A DNA stretch of 6,940 nucleotides from an uncultured Oscillospiraceae bacterium. Lineage in GTDB: Bacteria; Bacillota; Clostridia; Oscillospirales; Ruminococcaceae. The DNA lies in NCBI GenBank assembly GCA_934408835.1, contig CAKRVU010000068.1:1-6940 (forward strand). The letters run 5' to 3'. Below are positions 1-6,654 of this stretch, one piece after another; within the stretch, counting starts at the first letter, position 1; every line of letters begins with the position of its first letter. The notes below the pieces were generated by a model. That model made no database searches, was not told the DNA's origin, and saw nothing but the letters and a program-made list of their open reading frames with translations. The translations under genes were made by a program, and so were the position numbers.

Positions 1-795
1 GCCCTGGGTTCCTGGAAAAATAGCTTTATCAATTTTTTTTGCAATCTCAGGATCGTTAGATAAAATCAAACCTCCCCGGGGACCGCGCAATGTTTTATGC
101 GTTGTGCTTGTCACAACGTCGGCATATGGGTCAGGACTTTGATGCAGTCCTGTGGCAACCAGTCCTGCAATATGCGCCATATCCACCATATAATACGCTC
201 CCACTTCCTTTGCAATATTTCCTATCCGTTCAAAATCAATCTGTCGCGGATATGCGCTTGCACCGGCAACGATCAATTTGGGATGATGTTTCCGGGCAAG
301 CTCTTCCAGCTGCTCGTAATTTAACATTCCTGTTTCGGGACAAACGCCATAAGGAACAAAGCGGAAGTAAGACCCTGAAATATTGACTGGAGAGCCGTGC
401 GTCAAATGACCGCCGTCAGAAAGGCTCATACCCAGCACCGTATCTCTCGGTTGAAGAAGCGCAAAATAAACAGCCATGTTCGCCTGCGCCCCTGAATGCG
501 GTTGTACATTGGCATATGTGGCGCCAAACAGTGTTGTGGCTCGTTCGATTGCAATGTGTTCCACAATATCCACAAATTCGCAGCCTCCATAATACCGCCG
601 CGTCGGATATCCTTCCGCGTATTTATTGGTAAGAACTGAGCCCATTGCTTCCATCACAGCTGGAGATACCAGATTTTCGCTTGCAATCAATTCCAGATTT
701 CTACGCTGCCTGTGCAGTTCCATCTCTATCGCATTGCCCAGTTCCTCATCCCAATATTTTAATTCAGCTATACTATTCAGTCCACGATCATACAT
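1..795 (-). CDS. glyA: Serine hydroxymethyltransferase, N-terminal 265 residues (3' end cut by window edge)
   Basis: This is a cytosolic PLP enzyme that interconverts serine plus tetrahydrofolate with glycine plus 5,10-methylene-tetrahydrofolate, the main source of one-carbon units. The reading frame is open from ATG at 795 to base 1. Recognisable family landmarks are [11 protein letters not shown] (residues 31-41), NKYAEGYP (57-64) followed by RRYYGG, the GGHLTHG loop with PLP-stacking His130, VDMAHIAGL with Asp205 and His208, and the Schiff-base motif [13 protein letters not shown] with Lys234. The visible part ends in FPGTQG, the start of a conserved family motif. All catalytic residues expected in this part are present. 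About 150 C-terminal residues, including the substrate-carboxylate Arg, lie outside the window. AGGAG at 803-807 sits 7 nt before the ATG and fixes the start. It lies downstream of the YfhO-family gene on the same strand but has its own promoter 209 bp away from that gene's stop. Confidence 0.97.
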   Translation of the reverse strand, partial: MYDRGLNSIAELKYWDEELGNAIEMELHRQRRNLELIASENLVSPAVMEAMGSVLTNKYAEGYPTRRYYGGCEFVDIVEHIAIERATTLFGATYANVQPHSGAQANMAVYFALLQPRDTVLGMSLSDGGHLTHGSPVNISGSYFRFVPYGVCPETGMLNYEQLEELARKHHPKLIVAGASAYPRQIDFERIGNIAKEVGAYYMVDMAHIAGLVATGLHQSPDPYADVVTSTTHKTLRGPRGGLILSNDPEIAKKIDKAIFPGTQG

Positions 796-871
796 CAAAA
801 AGCTCCTCTCTGATTTTTTATCTATTGTCCATCATTTACGCCCATCTCAATGCTGTTTCAAAGGAAAAACC

Positions 872-889
872 TATGAAATCTGTTTCATA
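872..889 (-). repeat. Inverted repeat / small hairpin in the glyA leader
   Basis: TATGAAA and TTTCATA form perfect 7-bp arms around a 4-nt loop, roughly 31-48 nt into the predicted glyA transcript. The stem is AT-rich, so it would be weak as an RNA hairpin, but the dyad could be a repressor operator. The 8-mer TGAAACAG (minus strand) occurs within it (887-880) and again nearer the gene (860-853). No known riboswitch or PurR box is recognised here. Confidence 0.45.
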
Positions 890-926
890 CATGATACAAT
901 ACTTTTATCAAGTCTGATATATTTTG

Positions 927-956
927 ATTATATCATATCGAATTGCATTTTGTAAA
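927..956 (-). promoter_or_regulatory. SigA-type promoter of glyA with extended -10
   Basis: Reading the minus strand, a -35 TTTACA (956-951, 5/6 match) is followed after 18 bp by a perfect -10 TATAAT (932-927). The TG dinucleotide of an extended -10 (TGATATAAT) is also present. Transcription would start near 920, giving a leader of about 125 nt before the glyA ATG. The promoter lies wholly in the gap between the YfhO-family stop and glyA, so glyA can be expressed independently. I see no strong terminator between that stop and this promoter, so read-through is also possible. Confidence 0.8.
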
Positions 957-1004
957 GCTTATCTCATATCCACTTTGAATGTTTATCAGATTCTTCCGAT
1001 TGAT

Positions 1005-3467
1005 TTAATGTCTGCTGTCCCAATCATGATCGATTTGACTGCGTGTAGCCTCCAAATAAGAACAACGCCGTTCTTGCTGCATCATTTTTTCAGAGGGTTC
1101 AAATTGAATCAAACCGCGCTTTCTCATTTGATGGTTCCAAAGCAGGTACAGGAGGTAAAGAAACAACCCAAACAGGCTCATTCCGATGGATAACCGTAAT
1201 CCGGGTGTTCGGTAGGTGAACGATATCTGGTGTTCCCCGGCTGTGCACGGAACAGCCATAAATCCAAAATCAACTTTTTCGACTGTCACCGGCACTCCGT
1301 CCACTGTGGCGCTCCAACCGTAATCAAACGGAACTGTGAATAGCATGAAACTATCCTGTTTCAACGAAGCAGAACAAGAAAAACCGTTATCTGTCACGGT
1401 AAAATCGTTCGACGAGGACTCAGCCAGCAGATCAACGTCAGAAAGCAAAGCAGCGTCGCTATGATCCTGAAGGGATTCTTTTGAAACAGGAGTCAAAAAA
1501 TCCTGATATTCCCTTAGTTGTTTTGTTGTTAAATAAACGCCTTTTAACAATAACCGATCTCGCTGTTCCTCGGGACACTGTTCCCATGCTTGCGAATCCA
1601 AATAGGTGGTAAATGGAATTCCCATCGGCAAAAAATGCTGATTCTCATAAATATCAAAGTCATTCTGATGATCGTAATAGGAAAATCCGGGAGGAATATG
1701 AGGGTTCTGGACGGTTGTTTGATCATCGTCCTCTACAAACAAATATTTTACTGATAAAAACTCACGCAATCCATCATACTCAGGAGGGATACGGGACGCT
1801 ACATCCCTTGAAATCCCAAATTCCGGATAAAACTCCATGATAGAGGGTTCTACAGTACTCTGAAACGCCTGAATAGACGGAAGTCCCCAATACATCGGCC
1901 AGTTATCCAGATAATTATCATGATAAACATCAATTCGATTCCATTCGCTTTCATCTAAAGAAAATTCTGCATTCAGACCCCGTTCCACCACATCTTCATA
2001 ATAATTTGGATCCGCTGTTTTTCCCCAAGCAATTTGCGGGATACTGTAAAGCAAAATGAATCCGCATAAACAAACGGTTGCTCCTTTCATCATCTGTTCA
2101 CGGTTCATCGAATGTCGTTTAGATAATAAGGTCAAAATCAAAATTCCAGACAGAGAAATTGCCACATTGACCCAAAACATCAACGGGTAATTAGGCATTT
2201 GTCCAAACGCCATCTGATTCCCGCTCAAAGACGGAAGAACGCCAATCAGCGAAAAAGCTATGACAACGACAAAACTCACCTTTATGCCAAAAGAAAGATC
2301 CATTTTTTCATGTTCCAATACCTGTGCCGTTGCCAGCGCCATCATCAATGTTAGCATATAAAACCAACGGGTGTAAAAACTGGAATTAAGCCCATTAAAA
2401 AGACTGTTTAAAATGGGAATAAACATCATTGTGAAAAGAATCAATAGGAGAAATTTCAACCAACTTCGCCTTTTTTCTCGAAGAAAGGTAAGTACTCCAG
2501 CCATTCCAAACATCGGAAGATAAGCGGCCACAGAATACCAATTGGCATTGGCGTCCGGGAAAAAGTTGGGCAACGCGGGCATGTCAGGTGGAAAAAACAG
2601 ACTTTGTATCAATAAACCGTATCGCTCAACATCTCCGTAAAAAAGCATGTCATATCCCAAAAGCATCTCGAAAACACGTGGGTTTTGCAATACCATAATT
2701 GCCGATGGAAGGAGGAGAATACTTCCCATGAGACCGCCAAGAATCGTTTCCAAGGCCAAAAAGCCAAATTTTCGAAGCGACAGATTAAAATAAGGAGAAG
2801 TACACCGCAGAGCAAAGTACAAAATCAAGAATATAATCTCTGCAACAAAGAAATAATAGTTAATAATCAAATTGACAGCAACAGAAAGCGCAAACAACCC
2901 TTTCCGCTGGTTTACCACCAATTCCTCCAGACCAATGAGCAGAAGCGGGAAAAACACTACGACTTCATGAAAATGGTTGTAAAAAACATTATAAATCATA
3001 AAGCCGGAAAAAGCATATAAAAGTCCGCCGATCATCGCGGAGGAGACGGTGACAGTAAATCGACGGATAAAGGCATACCCTGTAGTCGCGGCCAGAGCAA
3101 ATTTTAAAACGAACAATGGAGCCATTAAATACGGAATCGCCGCCGTTGGAAACGGAATAGTAAGCCAGAAAAAAGGACTGCCCAACAGATAAAAGCTATA
3201 AGAAGCAATCAGATTAGAACCAAGATCTGTATTCCAGTTCCATCCAAAGTTCCCATTGCGTATCGCGTCATGCGCCACCTGATAAAATGGAATTTGCTGG
3301 GCGTTGTAGTCGCCGTAGAATAAGAACATACCATTATCATAAATAACGAAAGGAAGAAACAAGAGCGCGGCTATTATCGCTGCAATACAAAAAATGCGCA
3401 GACAATTTTTGTACTCCGTTGTGTGCGTTTTTCCAACCAAGAAACAACGTTCCTTTTTCTTTAACAT
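1005..3467 (-). CDS. YfhO-family polytopic membrane protein (putative GT-C type glycosyltransferase)
   Basis: This 820-residue integral membrane protein has a size close to that of known YfhO proteins. A first TM helix (about 22-43) leads into the family signature FYGDYNAQQIPFY with Asp53, placed like the catalytic acidic residue of GT-C enzymes, then DLGSNLIASYSFYLLGSPFF (81-100) and YAFSGFMIYN (151-160). Many TM helices follow to about residue 480. Residues 482-755 form a large soluble, presumably extracytoplasmic, domain ending in the typical FDYGWSATVDG...AGEHQISFTY region. A last TM helix (about 757-777) and a charged tail of some 40 residues close the protein. In Bacillus subtilis YfhO is needed to glycosylate lipoteichoic acid with GlcNAc from an undecaprenyl-phosphate donor made by CsbB. 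A similar surface-polymer role is inferred here; donor and acceptor are unknown and no CsbB/GtcA partner is visible. AGGA at 3480-3477 lies 9 nt before the ATG. It is divergent from the flippase operon. Confidence 0.88.
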   Translation of the reverse strand: MLKKKERCFLVGKTHTTEYKNCLRIFCIAAIIAALLFLPFVIYDNGMFLFYGDYNAQQIPFYQVAHDAIRNGNFGWNWNTDLGSNLIASYSFYLLGSPFFWLTIPFPTAAIPYLMAPLFVLKFALAATTGYAFIRRFTVTVSSAMIGGLLYAFSGFMIYNVFYNHFHEVVVFFPLLLIGLEELVVNQRKGLFALSVAVNLIINYYFFVAEIIFLILYFALRCTSPYFNLSLRKFGFLALETILGGLMGSILLLPSAIMVLQNPRVFEMLLGYDMLFYGDVERYGLLIQSLFFPPDMPALPNFFPDANANWYSVAAYLPMFGMAGVLTFLREKRRSWLKFLLLILFTMMFIPILNSLFNGLNSSFYTRWFYMLTLMMALATAQVLEHEKMDLSFGIKVSFVVVIAFSLIGVLPSLSGNQMAFGQMPNYPLMFWVNVAISLSGILILTLLSKRHSMNREQMMKGATVCLCGFILLYSIPQIAWGKTADPNYYEDVVERGLNAEFSLDESEWNRIDVYHDNYLDNWPMYWGLPSIQAFQSTVEPSIMEFYPEFGISRDVASRIPPEYDGLREFLSVKYLFVEDDDQTTVQNPHIPPGFSYYDHQNDFDIYENQHFLPMGIPFTTYLDSQAWEQCPEEQRDRLLLKGVYLTTKQLREYQDFLTPVSKESLQDHSDAALLSDVDLLAESSSNDFTVTDNGFSCSASLKQDSFMLFTVPFDYGWSATVDGVPVTVEKVDFGFMAVPCTAGEHQISFTYRTPGLRLSIGMSLFGLFLYLLYLLWNHQMRKRGLIQFEPSEKMMQQERRCSYLEATRSQIDHDWDSRH

Positions 3468-3532
3468 ACTGTAGCATCCTTTTTCCCTGTTTTTGGTTCA
3501 ATTTTCCATACTAAATGAAGGAAACTATTTTT

Positions 3533-3562
3533 ATTATACCACGTTTCGATTCTTTTCTTCAA
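3533..3562 (-). promoter_or_regulatory. Promoter of the YfhO-family gene with extended -10
   Basis: On the minus strand TATAAT (3538-3533) is preceded by TGG, giving the extended -10 TGGTATAAT. The best -35 candidate is TTGAAG (3562-3557, 4/6, core TTGA kept) at 18 bp; the extended -10 can compensate for its weakness. Transcription would start near 3526, giving a leader of about 59 nt. A perfect 7-1-7 inverted repeat (3553-3567) covers the -35 element. Confidence 0.65.
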
Positions 3563-3567
3563 GAAAA
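3553..3567. repeat. 7-1-7 inverted repeat over the -35 of the YfhO-family promoter
   Basis: TTTTCTT-C-AAGAAAA is a perfect dyad of 7-bp arms around one base. It overlaps the predicted -35 at 3557-3562, where a bound regulator would block RNA polymerase. Low sequence complexity in this AT-rich stretch means chance is a real alternative. Confidence 0.4.
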
Positions 3568-3591
3568 AATTGTTGAAATCCAAAAGGATAC

Positions 3592-3620
3592 TAGACTTTT
3601 TCTTTCGGTTTTGGTATAAT
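3592..3620 (+). promoter_or_regulatory. Promoter of the flippase / phosphoglycosyltransferase operon with extended -10
   Basis: A -35 TAGACT (3592-3597, 4/6) is followed after 17 bp by a perfect -10 TATAAT (3615-3620) with the extended TGG directly before it. Transcription would start near 3627, leaving a leader of about 94 nt before the flippase ATG. The 11 bases TGGTATAATAA are identical to those of the divergent promoter at 3533-3541. Confidence 0.72.
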
Positions 3621-3657
3621 AATGTAAAAATGCTTGTCAAATTCAAAATTGTAATGA

Positions 3658-3681
3658 ATGATAACAGAGAATCGTTATCAT
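3658..3681 (+). repeat. 8-bp inverted repeat in the flippase leader
   Basis: ATGATAAC and GTTATCAT are perfect 8-bp arms separated by 8 nt. They lie about 30-55 nt into the predicted transcript. The dyad can act as a DNA operator or as an RNA stem. The half site TGATAAC resembles the half site of Fur-type boxes, but the spacing (8 nt rather than 1) does not fit the standard Fur/PerR arrangement, so I do not call it one. Confidence 0.5.
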
Positions 3682-3683
3682 GT

Positions 3684-3708
3684 AGCATATGCTTGAAAAA
3701 GCTTTCAA
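3684..3708 (+). repeat. Overlapping palindromes just before the flippase ribosome binding site
   Basis: AGCATATGCT (3684-3693) is a perfect 10-bp palindrome. TTGAAA/TTTCAA (3693-3698 and 3703-3708) are 6-bp arms around a 4-nt loop. GCTT-GAAA-AAGC (3691-3702) could form a short stem with a GNRA-type GAAA loop. These pairings share bases and so exclude one another. The last arm ends one base before the GGAGG, so folding here could alter access of the ribosome. Confidence 0.4.
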
Positions 3709-3709
3709 C

Positions 3710-3714
3710 GGAGG
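3710..3714 (+). promoter_or_regulatory. Ribosome binding site of the flippase gene
   Basis: GGAGG lies 6 nt before ATG 3721 and decides the start. No other ATG in this frame nearby has such a site. Confidence 0.85.
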
Positions 3715-3720
3715 CACCAG

Positions 3721-5145
3721 ATGGGAAAATTATTAAAAACCTTTGGCATTTATTTCGCGGGAAATATCATCAATCGCCTAATGGGTTTTGTTGTCATGTC
3801 TATTGCAACCTATAAAATTTTGCCTGCTGACTACGGATATTTTAACGTTGCCTCAAGCCTTATGAATATTATTATTACCCTTGTCTCCGTACAAGCCTGG
3901 ATGGCAGTTCTTCGTTTTGTGTTTGATTACGACCGTCCCCATCAAAAACGTCAGGTAATCGCCACCGGCTATTTCATCGAAATCGTCGCTTTTCTCGTCT
4001 ATTCTATCGGCTTCTGGATTGTCTGTCTAATCGTTCCCATCCGTGACGCGCTGCCTTTATATATTATGGGGGCGGCTTATGTTCTGGTGCAAAATACTAC
4101 GTTTACCTGTCGCAGCTTGGGGCAAAATCGGCTGTATGTTTTTTCAGGACTTTTTGCTTCTGTGATCTATCTCCTTTCCTGCATTCTCTTTATTTTCGGA
4201 TTTCATATGACCTCCAGTGCACTAATCCTCTCTATGGCAATGTCGTATTTGGCGCAAGGTTTTTTTATCGAACTCTTTTTAAAAAGCATTCGCAATTTCA
4301 GATTTCATGATGTTAATTTCAAACTTGCTAAAAAAATGCTTCGCTACTGTATCCCCACTGCTTTAAATCAAGGAACGTGGTGGATTAACACTCAAGCGTG
4401 CACTCTCATCATTACCATCTGTATCAATGAAGCAGCGGTCGGTATCTATAGCGCCGCCAGCAAGATGACTTCTTTAATTACCATGATCGTTATGGTATTC
4501 AACCTCGCGTTTCAGGAGTTTACCTTCTCCATCAGCCACAACGAAAAAAGAGAGAAACAATACAACCTAGCGCTTGATTATTTTATCCGTTTTATCAGTT
4601 GCGGAATGTTGTTGCTGCTTCCTGTCACCAGCGTGCTATTCAACTGGATTATTGGACCTGATTATGAAATGGGAAGATCTTTAGTTCCTCTATTGTATCT
4701 TGCCACCTTTTTAGACGCTTTAGCCAGCTTTATTGGCTCTATCGTACAGGCCGAAAAAAAAGTCAATATGATGTTTTTATCTCAGCTCATCGGCGCGGTT
4801 ATTACCATAGGAGTTATGCTGTCCTCTATCTGGTTTATTGGGTTACAATCTGCGGCGTTGGCTATGTTCTTTTGCTTTCTGGCAATTACAATATTGCGTA
4901 CCATAGGCCTTCACCCGCAAATTCGTCTTCATTATGATTGGAAATATTTTGGACACTATACAATCGTTTTTTTACTTGCCTCCGGCATTTACCTCTTTGC
5001 AAATCAATGGATGAATCTTCTGTTTTTCTTCCCTCTTTTGGGGTACGTATTTCTTTGTCTGCGGAAAATCATTCGTGAGTTTTTATCGCTTGTCCAGCAC
5101 AAGTTTTCAAAATCGACAGAACCGAGTAATCTTGAAAGGAATTGA
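3721..5145 (+). CDS. Wzx-like polysaccharide flippase (MOP superfamily)
   Basis: This 474-residue, very hydrophobic protein has roughly 12-14 predicted TM helices, the size and pattern of Wzx/RfbX O-antigen and capsule repeat-unit transporters. Such proteins move undecaprenyl-diphosphate-linked oligosaccharides from the inner to the outer face of the plasma membrane. The N-terminus (TFGIYFAGNIINRLMGF, then ILPADYGYFNVA near residues 33-44) matches the family opening, where a helix is followed by a 'DYG' turn. The second half restarts with RYCIPTALNQGTWWINTQA (208-226) and GIYSAASKM (241-249), the equivalent turn of the second bundle. MMFLSQLIGAVITIGVM (350-366) is a late TM helix, and the tail is short and charged. 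GGAGG supports the start. It is followed after 6 nt by the phosphoglycosyltransferase, almost certainly on the same transcript. The exact substrate cannot be told from sequence; peptidoglycan (MurJ) and teichuronic-type flippases belong to the same superfamily. Confidence 0.9.
   Translation: MGKLLKTFGIYFAGNIINRLMGFVVMSIATYKILPADYGYFNVASSLMNIIITLVSVQAWMAVLRFVFDYDRPHQKRQVIATGYFIEIVAFLVYSIGFWIVCLIVPIRDALPLYIMGAAYVLVQNTTFTCRSLGQNRLYVFSGLFASVIYLLSCILFIFGFHMTSSALILSMAMSYLAQGFFIELFLKSIRNFRFHDVNFKLAKKMLRYCIPTALNQGTWWINTQACTLIITICINEAAVGIYSAASKMTSLITMIVMVFNLAFQEFTFSISHNEKREKQYNLALDYFIRFISCGMLLLLPVTSVLFNWIIGPDYEMGRSLVPLLYLATFLDALASFIGSIVQAEKKVNMMFLSQLIGAVITIGVMLSSIWFIGLQSAALAMFFCFLAITILRTIGLHPQIRLHYDWKYFGHYTIVFLLASGIYLFANQWMNLLFFFPLLGYVFLCLRKIIREFLSLVQHKFSKSTEPSNLERN
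5135..5140 (+). promoter_or_regulatory. Ribosome binding site of the phosphoglycosyltransferase gene, long spacing
   Basis: AAAGGA lies inside the last codons of the flippase gene, 11 nt before ATG 5152, which is longer than usual. Later in-frame ATGs at 5173 and 5179 have no visible site, so 5152 is preferred. Coupled translation from the flippase stop at 5143-5145 is likely. Confidence 0.6.
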
Positions 5146-5151
5146 CAAAAT

Positions 5152-6654
5152 ATGAAAGCACGCTATCTGATCATGCGAATGGAAAAAACATTTCTCTTTC
5201 TCAGCAAGGCGCTAATGATGCTCGTCTTGTTTTCTGTGTTTTTTGGCGTTTTCTCCTTCCAAATTCCACAACTGCTCTCTTTAAACCGAACTGCTATCGT
5301 ATCTTATATCACCTTTTTTGTTTCCGTCTTCGCCTTCATTCGAATCTACGGTGGCTTTCCCATCGGTCAACGTCACACTGAAGATATCCGTAATTCTGCA
5401 ATCTTAGGAACCTTAATGGGAGATCTCATCACCTTTATTATTGTTTATGTTATGGGGATCAGCAGCAGCCAATTTTCTGCCTACACCCATTCCGTTCCAG
5501 GTCCGGTTCGCCCTGTGCCGTTTTCTGAATTTATTCACCATTATTTCATCAATCAGGTAATACCCGGCATTGGATTATTTTTAATTGTCATTTTCATCCA
5601 AATCTTAGTTATTCGTTGTTTTTCCAGAATTGCAAACACGATATATTTTAAAATAAATCCACCAAAATCCACCTTAATTATTTATCAAAAGGAATCCGAT
5701 TTGACTACAATGATAACAAAGATCAAAAAATATTCACATCGTTGGAATATCCGGCAAATCGTTTCCTATGACGATCCAAAGCTTCGCAATTTCATACGCC
5801 ATAACGAAACCATTTTTTTATGTGATATCCCGAAAGATGATCGTGACCGGATTATTACTTACTGCTATAAACATAATCGCGATATTTACATTTCTCCGAA
5901 CGTTTCAGATATTATCCTCAATAGCTCTATTCGATTTGTTGTGGACGATACCACCATGTTTGCGTCAACTACACGCGGTATGAGTTTTGAACAGCTGGTT
6001 CTCAAACGGATTGGAGATATCCTCTTTTCGGTGATTTTCCTAATTCTTACAAGCCCTTTTATGATTGGATCGGCCATTGCGATTAAATGTTACGACCACG
6101 GACCGGTGTTTTATAAACAGGCACGGCTTACCAAAAATGGGCGCGAATTTCAGGTTCTTAAATTTCGTTCGATGATTGTAAACGCCGAAAAGGAAACCGG
6201 CGCAATGATTGCGAAAGAGAACGATGATCGTATCACTCCTGTAGGAAAATTTCTCCGTCGTTTTCGATTAGATGAACTCCCACAGTTGTTTAATATCCTG
6301 TTTGGAGATATGAGCGTGGTAGGTCCGCGTCCGGAACGGATGGAAATTGCTGAAGAATACGAGAAAGATTTGCCGGAATTCCGTTATCGCTTAAAGGTAA
6401 AAGCCGGACTTACCGGACTGGCACAGATTATGAGCAAGTATAATACAACCCCTAAGGATAAATTAACTTTGGATTTACAGTATATCGAGCAATACTCCAT
6501 CTGGTTGGATATCAAATTGATCTTGCAAACACTGATTGTCTTTTTGAAATCCGACAGCACAGAAGGCAGCCATGAAGTGGATGAAAATGAAATCACTTTT
6601 CTGAAGCACGAAATTCACTCTGCCAATCAACCTCCTAAGTCACCCAAGCAATAA
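5152..6654 (+). CDS. Polyprenyl-phosphate sugar-1-phosphate transferase (WbaP/EPS priming type)
   Basis: This 500-residue membrane enzyme would transfer a sugar-1-phosphate from a nucleotide sugar to undecaprenyl phosphate at the cytoplasmic face, the first step of a surface glycan. About four TM helices occupy residues 15-155, with a Pro-rich external loop at 112-123. A soluble middle domain follows (about 172-275) in the place of the CoA/nucleotide-binding-like domain of WbaP-type proteins. The catalytic domain (Bac_transf, PF02397) spans about 283-468: a membrane re-entrant helix with Ser-Pro (301-302), GPVFYKQARL (317-326), KFRSM (337-341), RLDELPQ with the catalytic Asp374-Glu375 pair, GDMSVVGPRPE (385-395) and KAGLTGLAQI (417-426). 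All key residues are intact. The long form, with an N-terminal membrane domain, differs from minimal PglC-type enzymes. The sugar is unknown. It is second in the operon, 6 nt after the flippase, and its stop abuts a convergent gene. Confidence 0.93.
   Translation: MKARYLIMRMEKTFLFLSKALMMLVLFSVFFGVFSFQIPQLLSLNRTAIVSYITFFVSVFAFIRIYGGFPIGQRHTEDIRNSAILGTLMGDLITFIIVYVMGISSSQFSAYTHSVPGPVRPVPFSEFIHHYFINQVIPGIGLFLIVIFIQILVIRCFSRIANTIYFKINPPKSTLIIYQKESDLTTMITKIKKYSHRWNIRQIVSYDDPKLRNFIRHNETIFLCDIPKDDRDRIITYCYKHNRDIYISPNVSDIILNSSIRFVVDDTTMFASTTRGMSFEQLVLKRIGDILFSVIFLILTSPFMIGSAIAIKCYDHGPVFYKQARLTKNGREFQVLKFRSMIVNAEKETGAMIAKENDDRITPVGKFLRRFRLDELPQLFNILFGDMSVVGPRPERMEIAEEYEKDLPEFRYRLKVKAGLTGLAQIMSKYNTTPKDKLTLDLQYIEQYSIWLDIKLILQTLIVFLKSDSTEGSHEVDENEITFLKHEIHSANQPPKSPKQ

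Noticed and set aside
90..955. Plus-strand open frames across the glyA region
   Set aside because: They lie antisense to a clearly conserved enzyme, have no ribosome binding site and no recognisable protein features.
957..1004. Terminator after the YfhO-family gene
   Set aside because: Only 4-bp AT-rich pairings can be found and there is no T-run after them.
924..1193. 89-codon plus-strand open frame over the glyA promoter and the YfhO-family 3' end
   Set aside because: No ribosome binding site, overlaps a strong opposite-strand promoter and the coding end of a real gene.
2685..3020. 111-codon plus-strand open frame inside the YfhO-family gene
   Set aside because: It is the shadow of a membrane protein gene on the other strand; its Lys/Gln/Asn-rich product is what antisense of hydrophobic codons gives.
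3659..3681. Fur/PerR box in the flippase leader
   Set aside because: The half sites TGATAAC/GTTATCA look similar, but they are 8 nt apart instead of the 1 nt of the 7-1-7 box, and the position is well downstream of the predicted start.
3461..3688. 75-codon minus-strand open frame upstream of the YfhO-family gene
   Set aside because: It runs across both predicted promoters, lacks a ribosome binding site, and its Lys/Ile/Phe/Asn-rich sequence reflects AT-rich intergenic DNA.
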